Shown: in pieces, positions 40,031 to 52,965 of the stretch
Position numbering within the stretch: position 1 is the stretch's first letter
Layout of the letters: the number at the start of each line of letters is the position of its first letter
Assembly (NCBI GenBank): GCA_029215795.1
Contig: JARDYH010000004.1
Span: 212,762,517 to 212,826,516, forward strand
Length of the DNA: 64,000 bases
Origin: Anniella stebbinsi
Taxonomy: Eukaryota > Chordata > Lepidosauria > Squamata > Anniellidae
Direction of reading: 5' to 3'
Position numbers and translations under genes: made by a program
The notes under the pieces: model-generated
Seen by the model: only the letters and a program-made list of their open reading frames with translations
What the model was told of the DNA's origin: nothing
Database searches by the model: none

Positions 40031-41335
40031 CGTATACATAGTTGTGAAAATTAAAATATATTTAAAAGATAACATAAACCTGGTTCACTACTTACTCATG
40101 CCAAAGTTCATGGTCAGCTGATAGAAGAGCAGGTGTTTGTCTCTGCTCTATGCACATTATATAATGCATATCTTGAATGGCAGCAGTACAGTAGAGAGCT
40201 CAATCAAAGGGATGAATTAGGGATGAGTGAGTATCTCATTTCAGTTCACTTTTTGATAAGAATTAACTGAAATTTGCACATTTCTTCATATTTGGGAAGA
40301 AAATAACTTGAAAGAATTTGAATGTGGGAGAAACTAAATATATAGGCATGGGCGAAAGAAGCCAGCTATGGGTTCGGTGGGTGCTTGCCCCACCGATGCT
40401 GCCTCCCACCCACACAAGCCAGGCCATGTGACCCAAAAGGAGATGTCATGAGTTAACTCCTCCTGTAGGGCTTTTTCCCATTTCCAATCAGGAAGTGTGG
40501 GCAACCAGAGAGGCTGTGGAGATGTGTAATAGAAAAAACAACACAGTGCCTCAGCCAACTTGAAATGACAAGGCAAACGCAAAACCAGGACTGAGCAAAA
40601 TTATAAAGTGCCCTGAGAATGAGGCAGAAAAATGGAAGCCCCTTTTGAGGAGGAGGACAGATCTTTCCCGGCCCTACCTGATGCAAGACATGTGATCCAC
40701 CAAAGAGCTACAGCAGTTCCATTGTGACCATTACCTTCCTCACAACGATATTACACCGGTTCTAAGGCTAAGCTCAAACAATGCAACTCTAACCCATCAT
40801 TTCATCTCACTATTCACATACTTTTGCTGAGTGCCACTCAAGTATCTTCTAACAAGTCATTGATGGGGTCTTTGACCCTGTCACAATGTGGTTACTGACA
40901 ACTTTCGTCCTCAGGCTGTTGACCAGACCTGTTCCCACATACTTGCCTCTTAGCTTCCCGTTGTCATTCGGGCTGTCAACAAAAGAACATGACAGGAAGC
41001 TAGGACAGTTGGGCATTCAGCTTTAAAAAAAAGGTAGGACATAAAAACAAAAAAACTGGTGTGCTTCCTTAACTGCATTGGTCCGATGAGTTGGAAAATG
41101 GTCCAGATGCACTTCGACAGATGTACGTATAAATTACTCATAACAGTATCAGCACAGAATGCTTTGCAAAACTTTCCTGCAAAATTAGCTTTGGTTGTTT
41201 GATAGATGCAAGCCCCATTCATGCATTTAAAGTATGAATGCGGCCATTAAGTGTGGAGGGGGCATGGGGGCATAGAGGGCATGGGGGCACATGCACCAGT
41301 TCCACCCCAATGTCTCCATCCATGCTGGCTCCAGA
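40031..41335. other. No recognised gene
   Basis: A TAGGGATGAGTGAG word at 40217 starts a possible worn hAT-type MITE (to about 40335). The rest is unnamed. Confidence 0.35.
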
Positions 41336-41339
41336 AAAG

Positions 41340-41526
41340 GGGCTTTGGCTCAGTGGTAGAGCACATGTCTGGCATGTCAAACATACTGTGTTCGATTCCC
41401 AGCATCTCCTGGTACGGGTGGAAAAAATCCTGCCTGAAACCCTGGAGAGTCATTCCTGCCAGTCAGTGTCAACTATACTGGGCTAGATGGACCAATGGTC
41501 TGGCTTAGTACCAAGAACCTTCCTTT
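41340..41526 (+). mobile_element. tRNA-like SINE with intact Pol III boxes
   Basis: TTGGCTCAGTGGTAGAGCAC is an A box (TGGCTCAGTGG) and TGTTCGATTCCC a perfect B-box match. The body has GCCTGAAACCCTGGAGAGTC, then GGGCTAGATGGACCAATGGTC. A real tRNA is excluded: there is no acceptor stem pairing and the sequence continues as a SINE. A reverse copy is at 34925-35035. Confidence 0.82.
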
Positions 41527-42511
41527 GGCCCTATGCCATCTTCCTCCATTGAAAAGGAAGTTCTGAAGGCGAATTCTAAGCACCTTCAGGGTTCCAATCA
41601 CAGGGAGGATTCTAAGCATATTTACCCACACTTAAAATCTCTCTTCAAACTTTCTGGCTCAGTGCAGTAAGGTTGGGGATGAAGCCAGCAGGGATGGGGA
41701 CCTTGGGGGAAGGGCTGGCATGCACAGCCCCATACTTCCTTCACACATACCACCATTACCCACACATCTTCTTTGAATATATATATGGATGATTCAGGGC
41801 CGGCCCTACCAGTAGGCAGAGTGCAGAAATCCCCTCAGGAGGCAGCCTTCCAACGATTCTTCATGAATTGTCCTCGGTTGGAGGACATAGCTCTGTATGC
41901 CACACAGCCTGTCTTGGTGCTTATTTGTAGTGCAGGACTCTATCCCATTACGAGTGTTGAAATGAACTAGTGGGATATTAATAGGTGTCTATTTTGTTAG
42001 ATTTTTTTCTCCAATGAAACAATGCCAAAATTATGTGAGAGGAAATCATTTTATACTTAATTTCACTGCTGCATCAGTCCCCAATTTCTGCAGTTTCTTC
42101 CATAAATAAGTACACATGACTTAACCAGCCATAACAATGCAGGTGGGATGATGTTATGCTATTACGATGTCATCAGGCTTCAGTAAATAAATTTGTGTGA
42201 GACAATACAGCCAACCACAGGTGACATCTTTACATTTCTGATGTTCAATGTAATTGGACATGTATGCATAGTATTGTGCAATGTCAAATATGGACAAGAT
42301 GAACAAACAAACAACTAAGAAGGCTGCCAAAACTCAAAAGGGAGAGATTTTCTGAGCTTTGGTGAAAATGTCTACTAGAACTTCTTGATGTTCTGTTCTC
42401 AGATCAGCTCGGATAACATGTGGAGCCAGTGTTAATCTACATTTCATCAAGAAGTTTTCTGGTCCTTATTGAGGCCTTATCCATAGCCTTTAACCAGGCC
42501 TCAGATTTTAT
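41527..42511. other. Mostly unrecognised; MITE fragment at 41794-41960
   Basis: CAGGGCCGGCCCTACCAGTAGG at 41794 is the end of a widespread hAT-type short element. Its partner end was not found. Confidence 0.4.
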
Positions 42512-42864
42512 TAGGGATGTCTGAGGAAACTGGTTGATGGGTGCAGCTTGACATGCTTTCATTGTCTCAGCCCCCCAAACTTCAGCTTGCCTTCTGCTAG
42601 TTGGCCCAACTCAGTTTGCAGTGAGGGTCCGCTAGCAGGTTTTCCTTTAAAAATGAATAAAAATAAAATAGCACATATAGAGATTTGCACAAATTTTGTC
42701 TGTAGTTAGCCCCAATTATGCAAATTGTGACAGACATTTGCGCAAATTCTGCCAATTTCTATTTGTGCAGATTTTTAAAAATACAGAAAAGTTTCCCAGA
42801 TGGCGTTTCGGGGAACTTTGGCAAGGCCCAAAAGGGCCGGATTTACTGGCAACGGACATCCCTA
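42512..42864. mobile_element. hAT-type MITE with TTTGCACAAAT words
   Basis: Ends TAGGGATGTC and GGACATCCCTA. Flanking 8-mers GATTTTAT and GATTTGAA match at six of eight. The right third repeats ATTTGCACAAATT and CATTTGCGCAAATTC. Confidence 0.65.
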
Positions 42865-44274
42865 GATTTGAAAGCTAAATACTCCCTTAGTCCAGGATGT
42901 CTTCATGTCAGGTGAGAGCCAGTCAAATTATCCCCAACAATACTTAGCAGGAGCAAATCTCACTAAGGGGAAAATGAACAGTTCTACCCAGGGACAATAA
43001 AACCAATCTCTCATTTCTACCATAAGGAGAATTTGTGCATTGAGGAATATCAAACTGTAGATGAAAGCTGTTCCTATTCTAAGAGTCTTTGACAGAAGCT
43101 TATTAGAAGAATACTTACTGTGTGATGTAAAATGTAATATCAACAAGGGTCACCTATGTTCCTGGGAGGATATGCTGTATCTGGCACATGTTGTAAAAGA
43201 TACATAGAAATGATAAGTGGGAAACCTAGCAATGAACTAGTAATATGTCAAGCCAACCAGTATGAGCATCTGCCATCCTCTTGCTTATCATTTGACAGCA
43301 TATTATAATTAGCACTCACTAATAACCCATCTGTTTCCCAGGGAAGCCGAATCTGGCCTTTCCCACTTGGAACAATTGTGTTATGTACCAGCAGAAGGAC
43401 CACACAAGCTGTCTGCAACATACTCCAGTGCAGACGAGGTACAAACACCTAGTTTAATAATGAACTCGAGTAAACACGATTTACGACCCAATAGAAACTG
43501 CCAATGAATTCCTGACTGGTTTTATGGTGTTATCTATGTACCAGACTGAACCCTTCATCTTTACAATGATCTGGCCTAACGTACAATCTTTGCAGAAGAA
43601 TTGCTTTGTCAAAGTTAATGAACACACGGAAATATGAAATAAAGATGCTTGTCTCCTTTGAAGAAACAAATAGGCCATTAAGTCATTAAATATAGGAACA
43701 CCACCTGGAAAGGATGCCTTAAGGGCAGAGTTTTACAAGTTAGCCTCTGTTCACATTGCTCAGAGGTTTCTGTAGCTTAAAAAAACACACAACTACACAT
43801 GTGTAGATACTATAACTGATCAGGACACATCACTTGCTCTCAATCTAATAAATGTTCTATATTATGGGCAGTATCCAGTGCTGCCACAGCACTAGCAGAA
43901 ACAAATCCCAGCACAACAAGAAGTTACTGTTTGCTACTGGAACCAAAAACTAGCCCAAATTAATGCTAGTGGAGCTCACAGAAGAGAGCTCCGCTGATGT
44001 ATCCCATTCTGGAAGCACTCATTTGGACTAGCTTTTTGGGTGGCACCAGTAAGTGCCAGCTCTCTGCTGAGCTAGCATTTGTTTCTGTGAGCCCGAAGTG
44101 TTTAGTGCTGGTGGACTGCACCAGATACTGCCCTGTACATAGTGTTGCTATCTTCCCTATGGATGGAGGTTGTGTGTCTCCAGCAGATGCCATCAATTAG
44201 AAATTGGCAAGTAGTGTTAGATGCGGGAAAAGCTTTTCAGCTGTTGATTTCTGCCTATTAACATGTTTTATTAT
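42865..44274. other. No recognised gene
   Basis: Unnamed sequence. Small open frames lack family features. Confidence 0.4.
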
Positions 44275-44775
44275 GGGGAGCTAGGCTCAGAAGGTGGCAA
44301 CAAAGGAGAGGGCTTTCCCGATGGTGGCCTCCTAATTATGGAATGATCTCCCTGACGAGGTCCACCTGGAGCCAACGCTGTTGTCTTTTCAAAGCTGGTT
44401 GTTTTCCTCAGCCATTTTTTAGCCCCTCCATGCCTTATATACCTCTTCTTCACCTATATCAACAGTCACTAAAAAAAGCTGCTTTATTTTCCACATCTGT
44501 TATCCTCAAACACATACACCAGCACCAGTCATTGGCTGAACTGCTGTTATGTCACAGAATGTAAATTCCCAGATGGAAGCAATTGACCAGCCATAGTTTT
44601 AATTGGCATTCTGTTGTTGTTGTTTAACTTTTAATATGATGCTTTATTTATTTATTTATTGCATTTGTATACCGCCCCATAGCCGAAGATATTATTTTCT
44701 TTGGGGAGTATTGTTCACCAGTCCGGAATCTGTTTAGATGTGGAGCAGTATATACATGTTGTAAATAAATAAATA
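44275..44775 (+). mobile_element. L2-like LINE 3' end
   Basis: AACAAAGGAGAGGGCTTTCCC, TATGGAATGATCTCCCTGACGAGG and TTTCAAAGCTGGTTGTTTTCC give the ORF2 end. TTTATTTATTTATTGCATTTGTATACCGCC and AATAAATAAATAGC are the tail. Confidence 0.75.
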
Positions 44776-44789
44776 GCAGATGGGCTACA

Positions 44790-44905
44790 GCAGCCTTCCC
44801 CAACCTGGTGCCCACTGGATGCATTAGACTTTAGCTCTCATCAGCCCCAGCCATCATGGCCAATGGTCTGCAAGCCTGGGAACTGTAGTCCAAAGCAACT
44901 GGAGG
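44790..44905. mobile_element. Fold-back MITE (CAGCCTTCCCCAACC type)
   Basis: CAGCCTTCCCCAACCTGGTGCC and ACTTTAGCTCTCATCAGCCCC, then the facing GGGAACTGTAGTCCAAAGC. Second end is clipped. Confidence 0.7.
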
Positions 44906-44906
44906 T

Positions 44907-45087
44907 AGAGATGTCAAAGAAATCTAAAATGGATTTCAATTACTTTGGATTTCTATGAATCCGATTCATAGATTTTGCAGCCAACCAGCATTTTCCAAGT
45001 TGTGTGGATTCTGCAGACTGATTTTTTTTTTTTAGCTTTCCAGAATTGTATGCAAATGTAGTCATAGATAAATATGAATGTTCCTGG

Positions 45088-45123
<36 letters not shown>

Positions 45124-45440
45124 CCATTTACACACACACACACACACACACCATTTCATACATCTCTGAACTCTCTTCATTCTCTGGTATATAGCACTTT
45201 TGGAGGGATGTTATACTCATAGACTGCACGCTGAGCTAAGAAAAACATGCAAAATATTACACACTAGCAAAATTGACATAAATTGCAGTGGACTATTTGA
45301 CATACTTTTCCAAAAGGAGACAAAATCCATTTTCATCCATGAGTGGTCAACAGAATGAAAGAATCCTGATAATCCACAAAACACAGACAGAACAAAATCT
45401 CTACAACCCGATCTGGGAGGCAGTGGGTTGGGGAAGGCAG
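44907..45440. mobile_element. Worn hAT-type MITE with GAAATCC/GGATTTC words
   Basis: GTAGAGATGTCAAAGAAATCC-like start, repeated GATTTC and CATAGAAATCC words, CTGCAGACTG, then a near-repeat of the far end (GACAGAACAAAATCTCTAC). It carries (AT)n and (CA)n tracts. Confidence 0.45.
45090..45152 (+). repeat. (AT)n then (CA)n microsatellites
   Basis: AT at 45090-45122 and CA at 45130-45152. Confidence 0.95.
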
Positions 45441-46560
45441 CTGGGCTACAGGAAGAAAGAAGACAGAAAGACAGAGCCCTTAAATTCCTGCTGTGAATTC
45501 CAGGGCTACAGATGACACTTTCCATGTAGTAGGCAAAATCATTATAACTTGGGAGAAGAATTGTCATAAAATATCACCTGAAGTGTAACTTAAAGGTGCA
45601 TTTGGTATGGCACTTTGGGAGAAATGCCTAGGGAATTTCCAGGAAAGAAAAAAAAAAGGATGCTGATGATGGAAGGAAGGGACAGAGTGCTCGCCAGTCA
45701 GAGTACACACAGATAAATTGCAAGTCTATAGCAAAAGCAGATACATATATCAACCTCCGGCACTTCACCCGTGCCATTTTACATGCCGGTTTTGTCTATT
45801 TACAGCTTTCCCGGAGAAGATTATATCGGAATTACTTCCTGTGCTATTCACCGGATGAGCATATTCTAGCTGCCATTCAAACATGTAATCATTGCCGCCC
45901 ATGAGGATATTATGTCCTGTGCTTCATAAAGCCTCCCCCTGGCAGTTTTTAAATATCTCTTCTTTGCTAGGCATCTTCTGCATCACTCAGAGACAGATGT
46001 GAATGTTCAGGCAAGCTTTTTGTAAGAGCTCATAGAAAGTGAAGCAGGAACAAGAATGTAAGCTCCATTATTAGCCCAAAGACATAACCCATGATCCTCT
46101 TAAGCTACAAAAATGTGCACTGAAGACGATGTTCCTGTTTTGCTTCTTAACAACAATGCATGATGGACTGCAAACAACACACAATGGACTGCAGATTTCC
46201 AAATGCTAATCCAGTTGACAACTCTGTGAAACCACAGTGCTTGCTGCGTTTAAACCCACAAATTTCCACTTAGGTCAGTGAGTTGTGGATCAGGCTACTG
46301 TCATTAACCAGACTTAGGAATGTACAAATCAGCAAAACTAGGATTCATCAGAGCCTCCCAATTCCATCAGGAAGCTCATTCCAACTGCACAAATTTTCTC
46401 CTAGCGATTTCAGTGTGCATTTGTGTGTGAATAAGGGTCATCTTTTCTCCTTAAAATAAAACCCAGATGTGAGCATGCATAGAATATTTTTAGAGACCCC
46501 AGCCCCTCACAGAACTACAACTACCAGAATTCCTTGAAGTTTATATTTCAATTAAATCTT
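45441..46560. other. Unique-looking; 45750-46100 is a weak candidate for conserved non-coding DNA
   Basis: Around 45760-45960 the sequence keeps CpG (CACTTCACCCGTGCC, TTTCCCGGAGAAG, TTCACCGGATGAG) and shares no words with repeats here. No coding features. Confidence 0.3.
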
Positions 46561-48619
46561 TGGCATTCACAATGGGTGGAATTTCCCAATCTCGATTCAT
46601 AACAGGCTTAGTCTTTCCAAGGTTTCTTTGGAGAAGTCTCAGTGAACATGTGAGTGTTTCCCCCCTCTCCAAAGAGTTCCATGTTCAGAAAGACCCAGGG
46701 ATCTCCGTTGTCATCACTAGTCCTCCATTGCTCATTTCTCTCCTCACTGTCTTTCCCACCATTCCCCACTGCAAATGTTGGGGAAGGCAAATCAGAAGCA
46801 GTAGAGATGGGTGTATGCCAAGGCTCATCTGGAATTCCCATTGCTTCTATAAGTAATGAAGTTTTCTGAGCATGCTCAGAGCCTCCATTGTTACTAGGAA
46901 TCTGGGGAACTATATTCTGTATTCCTGAGGAATGCAGAAACTATACCCCCCCCCCCAGAAGTTCCATGAATGTGTAATGAGGGTAGCAGAGCTGTGTGTG
47001 CTAGCCTTGCCACCAAACATCTCCATCAACTCCATTCCAGGTCTTTGTGCACTTGGTGGAAACTCTGAAGAGGGGAGCTGCATGCATTTGGCAGAATGAT
47101 TGTAGACTTTTCTGCGTGATTTGGAACCTGGCACAATCAGGGTTCCCGATCACATGGAGAAAACTATGCAGGTTTAGCTGAATATGTGTAGGTTTTCCCT
47201 TCAGCCCTTCAGCCCAACATGCAAAGTCTGCAGTTGAAGCTATTGGGACAGGGACATCAGAATTGGGGCCAGGACATGTGGCCCTGCTCCCCCTTCCATC
47301 CATTCTTGGGACATGTGAATGGTAACTTCTGAAAGAGCTTTGAAAGCAGCCTGATCTACATAGACAGATTATGAAAAAAAATTAAAATAATACTCACCAT
47401 GTTCAATGTTGTTTTGCTGCTAATCAGTGCCCTTTGTCACCCTAGCTACTTCACAGCTCCTCCTCCTCCTCTTCCTCGTCCTCCTCGTCCTCCTCCTCCT
47501 CTTCCCAAACCCGTTTTTGCTCCACTTTTATTTAAACTGATTTTTGTTTAGATGAATTTATGACATCAGCACAGAAGGCAGATATGGTTGTGACATCATA
47601 GCCAGACATGCAAGTTACCACCTCCAAAATGGCAGATGGAGCAGCGAACAAAAGGAGACCAAAGAAGGATAGTGGCCTTGAGACCAGCACTGGAAAGTGT
47701 TCACAGCAAGTGTTGAAAATGGCAAAGAATGGGAGGTGCATTTTGGCTTTGCACTGTTCTTAACCTAAAGAATCACCCAATTTCAACCAATATTATGAAT
47801 TCTGTAACAGACTGGCTCTTATGCCATGGCACAAAACCTTCCATGTTTCTTTCTTTTCTTTTCTTTTTGACTGAGGGGAAATACAAATACTCATTTGTGC
47901 AATGAGCATTATACATGCCCATGAGTTGTAAAGTTGTAAAGCATATCAGCACATTTATAAAACCATCTCCTGGTATTCAAGACACACTGCTTCTAATTCA
48001 TGGTTCTGAAATGGCACATACTATTCTCTCAAATGAAAAGGTTTATGGCTGTCTTAATGTGAGCAAAGCTCAAGGGCTCTGCCATTATTTCTCTGGTTTC
48101 CTATTCTGTTTCCTTGAACAGTGACATGAGTATTTTTCAGGTGTCAAGTGTTTACAAAACACATTATTAAATGTCATAAATGTGCAACTGTGTGGTCGAT
48201 ATCAAGGAGAGTTGTCCATGGCCTCTTAGCTGGCCAATTTGAAACAATTGGTGGCCTGAACGAAGAAACAGCATAAACTGACTGATCCGTTTAAACAGTT
48301 AAAGATGTGTAGGTCTCCTACATGGTGGACACACAAGATGAGGTGTGGTTGTGAGTATATTGAACTTGTATCAGGGTGATTCAAGTTCAAATCTTTGTTC
48401 AGTCATCATGATCAATGGGTGACCTTTGGCTAGATCAAGATCTTCCAGCCTAACACATTTCATGTGCTGTGAAGTTAAAGTGGTAAAACACTTCCATGGA
48501 CATAACACTGAGTTCTTTGAAGGAAGTGCAAGATGGATGGATATATCAAGACAATATTGATGATAGAACAAACAATGTCAACCTACCACAGCTTCCCTTG
48601 ACTCCTTTCCTGCTTCCCA
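46561..48619. other. No recognised gene apart from a CTC-rich tract
   Basis: Pyrimidine run at 47457-47507. Other open frames have no family features. Confidence 0.4.
47457..47507 (+). repeat. (CTC)n-like microsatellite
   Basis: CTC/CCT units interrupted by TTC and CTCGTC. Confidence 0.85.
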
Positions 48620-49085
48620 TTTTCCTTTTAAAAGTCAGAGATAGATGTGACCAGATTGCTGTAGAGCCATTTTATTATGGATATCTTTCAGCCTGTAGAA
48701 CCTGAGGATATGGACAAATTGCTTGGAGAACTGAGGCCCATCACCTGATCTCTGGACCCTTGCCCATCCTGGCTTGAGAAATCGACCAAGCTCAGCTGGA
48801 TATTTTGAGCACAGGAGTGATTAATGCCACCATGAGGGAAGAGGGGATCCCCCCTACCTTAAAAGAAGTAGTGGTGAGGACACTATAGAAGAAACCTAGT
48901 TTAGATTTGGTGGTTTCTGAGCATTACCACCCAGTCTCAAATTTGCCATACTTTACAATACATAAATTTGGCATGTATTATTCCGTACTGTTTCTCTTAT
49001 CCTGTATGCTGCCTTGGGAGGGGTCCACCCCTAAAAAAGCACCCAGAAAATAATGTTATAGAAATTAATAAAATTGATTAATTCT
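48620..49085 (+). pseudogene. L2-like LINE with internal deletion
   Basis: The plus strand encodes EEGIPPTLKEVVVRTL and then YHPVSNLP, the start of the RT domain in L2/CR1-type LINEs. Shortly after about 48955 the sequence jumps to the 3' tail (GCTGCCTTGGGAGGGGTCC, AATTAATAAAATTGATTAATTC). The catalytic palm is missing, so it is a deletion derivative. Confidence 0.65.
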
Positions 49086-50178
49086 ATACTTTCCCTTTTC
49101 TCTGTTCTTCTATCTCATAATATCAGTCTGTTCCTTCTGACAGCCTACAACCTTTTTAAAAATATGTACTTCTTATCATTTTAAACGGTACAAAATGTAC
49201 CAATTAATACTGAAAGAATTAAGAGCACAACAAAACAAAATAATTATGTAACATGCATGGCCCATTTCTAATCATCAAAATGTGCCATATTTTAAGATGA
49301 ACAACATGGAAAAACAAACAAAAAGTCCAGAAATGAGATGATACGATATCTATGTCATGCTCAGCACTTGAGATTAAAATCATCCGGTATAAAGTCATTA
49401 TTCCAGTAACATAAACACATTCCAATTATTAATAAAGAATTGCCTTGTGCTGATTATTCCTTCTGCTTGAGTGCATATAATTGTCATGGGCGATATACAA
49501 ATAGTGTCCCACTGTTGACAGAAGGGTTCCATCCAGAATGGGGAGGGGGTGAACTTGAGCCATTTTCCCTTCCCTCCCTGTGCCCATCACGTGCTGATGG
49601 ATGCTTTCCATCGGCAGAAAGAAACTATTACGAGGCCACCATACTAGGGCAGCCAGAGAAATCTTTAATGGATTCAAATGGATTTGCATTATTCTAACCT
49701 ATGGATTCTGCAGCAGACTTGGCTTTTTCTAAGTCACACAGATCCTACAGAATTCTGGGCTAATGGGCACATGCGCAAGTGGAATGAAATCCTCATATAT
49801 CCCTTTTTTAAAAAAATATATCCAATTCTGTTATAGGGAGGTTAACAGAATTAAAGATCCCTGACAATCCATAAAACAGAGATGGGACAGACTGAACAAA
49901 ATCTGTATATCCCTCCATCTCTAGGTGAAGAGAGAGTGTCTGAGTCTTAACCAGGTAGTTTTAAAACCAGATCTACATATGAACAGGTGCTACGGGTGCA
50001 GAAGCAAGCACACAGCAGGTGGTAGAGAAATCACCACTACTTTGAACTCTCAAATGCTACTCTTCCAGCCACCCCCACCTCCAGCAACATTGCCAGCCAG
50101 ACTCCAAACTCAGCTGGAAGGAAGCGAAACAACAACCCAGTGCTGCTCTCCATTACATACAGTTTTTAGCCCCTACCG
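49086..50178. other. Mostly unrecognised; worn MITE near 49640-49925
   Basis: AGAGAAATCTTTAATGGATTC and the end TATATCCCTCCATC are of the GAAATCC group seen at 44907. Confidence 0.35.
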
Positions 50179-50545
50179 CAGGGGTGGGGAACCTCTTTCA
50201 GCCCCTTCTGTGCTCTTTTGGGGCTGAAAGCAATTGTGGAGAATCTCTCGGAGGCCACATCCCAATGGTGGGTGGGGCCAAAGGCAAAGGGGGTGGGGCT
50301 AAGGACACAAAGAGTAGGGCAAAATTTAAAAATACCAACATATTGAAGTTCTCACTGCCGGTAAGCACACTTTAAAATAGATAATTCTACCTTTTAGAAT
50401 GGGGGAAAACCTGCAGAAAAGTCAGGAAAACACCAAATGATTAGTGATTGGCAGAAATTGTTGGTGCCAGGTAAAGGGGGAGTGGCCATATGGGGAAGCC
50501 TGGAGGGCCAGATTTGGCCCCAGGGCCAGAGGTTTTCTACCCCTG
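50179..50545. mobile_element. hAT-type MITE, CAGGGGTGGGGAACC ends
   Basis: 367 bp, left CAGGGGTGGGGAACCTC and right GAGGTTTTCTACCCCTG. Flanks CCCTACCG and CCCTTCCA match at six of eight. The interior has GGCCACATCCC and GGGCCAGATTTGGCCCC typical of this hAT group. A fragment of the same family starts at 53965. Confidence 0.75.
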
Positions 50546-50660
50546 CCCTTCCACATTCTAGGCTCCTATGAGGAGCCATTCATCAACACCTTTGCATTTC
50601 CTTGGAAGCCAGATCTTCTACACACCAGAGTTTCACATCACTGATCAGCCATGATGTTCA

Positions 50661-51065
50661 CTAGGGATGCCACTGAAATCCGCAATGGAAAGAAATTAGT
50701 TTGGATTTCTAAGAATCTGACCCATGGATTTCATAGCAAACCAGCTTTTCCAAAGCTGCACAGATTCTACAGACTTCCTGACTGCTCTTTATTTTTTATT
50801 TTTTTTAAAAAAATAGAATGTTATGCAAATTTAGTATTAAGAAATATGAGCCGTATACAGTCCAAAATGTGCATTTTCCCCATAGGCTAAAGCATGAGAA
50901 TTACATGGGGGGATTTGCACATTTTTGCAAGTGTGAATTTGCGCAAATTCAAGAAATTGGAAAAAATCAAATTCTGTCAGTAAGTGGATGATGGAACAAA
51001 AGGCACCAGGCAATCTGCAAAACACAGATGGGAAGGATTTTACAAATTTCATACACCCCGAGTGT
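50661..51065. mobile_element. Worn hAT-type MITE with GAAATCC and TTTGCAC words
   Basis: Starts TAGGGATGCCACTGAAATCC, has CATGGATTTCATAGC and TTCTACAGACTTCC, then GATTTGCACATTTTTGC and TTTGCGCAAATTC. It combines the words of two groups. Confidence 0.5.
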
Positions 51066-52421
51066 TCACTGGATGATCTTGGACCAGTCACTGTCTAAGC
51101 TTAGACTACATAACAAAGAGATCATATCCCAGGCCCTGCCTGTCCTTCCAACTCCTCAGGCTTTACAACACCATTAAATGGCCACTCAGGGAGATGACAC
51201 TATCTTCCCCCATGTTCCTACTCAACTATGCCATGGAAGACAGAAAGAGAAATGGTGCTGGTGGCATTCTGGTGGTGGATCATGGTATTACACAAGGTGT
51301 TCATGCCAAAAATTGGACATGCCAATATCTATCTGTCTTCCTATGAACCCCATTTAGGAGTGCATGTCTGCAAACAAAATTGGGCAATGGGGGGAGGGAA
51401 GCAAATGGTCCATTGGTATCTGCTTCAATTGTTCTACGGAGAAGTCATTTTCCAAACATCAAACAAGCACAGGCAAATTAATATGAGAGCTGGTGCATCA
51501 ACTATGGATGAATTACCTGCAGGTTAAAGCGGCATTTGCATTTGCAACAAAAGAGATGTTCTTTAATGTGCAAATAATTTCATCTGTTTTGGGGATAGGA
51601 TTCCACTGTGCAAGGATGTTTTGACAACTGAAACTGCTTGCAAAAGGGTAGTAATAGCAGCACTGCTTCAGGTGTACTTACAGGGTAAATGGAATTCATG
51701 GAGCCATTCCAAAATGATAACTGAGATAAAAAAAAGTAATTCACCACCACCACCACCACCATCACACACACACGCACACCCTCTCATTTCTCAGTGACAA
51801 GTTATGTAGGGGAGGAGGAAGCAATGTCTTTTTGATATCTCAACAAGGCAGACAATGAAAGGTGTGTGGGGTTGGGTGGGGTCATTATTAGGAACAGCAG
51901 GCCCAAATGCAAGAAGCCAGCTAGACATTAAATGATTCTCACACATTTAGTCGAAATATAAATAATGCCACAAGCTTGCAATGCAAATTCTCTCCTTGTA
52001 TTTCAGATATTTTCCAGAGCCTGCAAGAGTATTCTTTTAGTCCTCTGACAGCGTTCTAGAATCTTAGTTCTTAGTGGGAGTGAAACAGAAGCATTGACAA
52101 GAAAACCCAGGAAATTATCCCTGGTTTGCCTTGATTTCTTTTTCTCCTTCTTTCTGCAGTACCAGTTCTCACCGCTCATTGCAAAATTTACATAACTGCT
52201 GAAAATGGCCATTTAAAGTCTCCCAACAATGTCCTTTCTCCCATGGTGTTATTGACCTGTATGATTGTGATAACCTGAACAATGGCTTGGTATCTCAGGC
52301 CAGCTCAATGGGAACAGATCTTGGAAGAAGGCTATGAAGTTAGTGGGGATTCTGGGATTGGCGCATACATGCCTGTTCCTCCACTGATGACCGTGCATCA
52401 TGTCGTGACCTGGGCCAGATC
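51066..52421. other. No recognised gene apart from (CCA)n
   Basis: Microsatellite CACCACC and CACA at 51742-51780. The rest is unnamed. Confidence 0.4.
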
Positions 52422-52540
52422 TACACCAAGCAGGATATAACACTTTGAAAATGGTTTGAAAACAGTATATGGAATGTGTCATGGGACCCAACAGTTGTTA
52501 ATACTATTATCAAACATCATAAAGCAGTAGTGTAGATTCT
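52422..52540. mobile_element. Short MITE, AGATCTACACC...GTGTAGATTCT ends
   Basis: AGATCTACACCAAGCAGGATATAAC and the far end AGTGTAGATTCTGC, with AATGTGTCATGGGACCC inside. The same layout is in 35407-35505 and resembles 13565-13714. Confidence 0.6.
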
Positions 52541-52547
52541 GCTCTGC

Positions 52548-52965
52548 TTTATTTATTTGATTTATACCCCAGCTTCCTACTCCAAAATGCCACCTTACAC
52601 TTTTGTGAGGTGGCTTACTAAAACAATTTAAAATAGATTAAAACAAGAAAAAAAGTAATAAAAACAATTACAGAATAAAAACAGCACCGAACCCACAGAC
52701 CTACATCCAGGCCACTTAATTCTTGAATAACGCAGAAGGAGCCTAGCCTCCCTTGGGAAGGAGTTCCACAACTTAGGAGTGGCCCCCCAAAAGGCCCACT
52801 CTTGAATCACCACCCAATGCACATCTGATGGTGGTGGTTTCGAAAGAAGGTCCTCTCCAGAAGATCTTAAGGACTGGGCAGCCTTATATGGGCTGTATAG
52901 GACTTTATTGGTTATAACCAGGACTTTGAATTCATACTCTTCTCTCACTCTACTCATGTGTTTTC
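52548..52965 (-). mobile_element. L2-like LINE 3' region, minus-sense
   Basis: TTTATTTGATTTATACCCCAGC tail, ACTTAGGAGTGGCCCC and the AGGTCCTCTCCAGAAGATC segment, comparable with 16344-16700. Confidence 0.6.

Noticed and set aside
41340..41412. Possible tRNA gene
   Set aside because: A and B boxes are present, but there is no acceptor stem and the sequence continues as a SINE.
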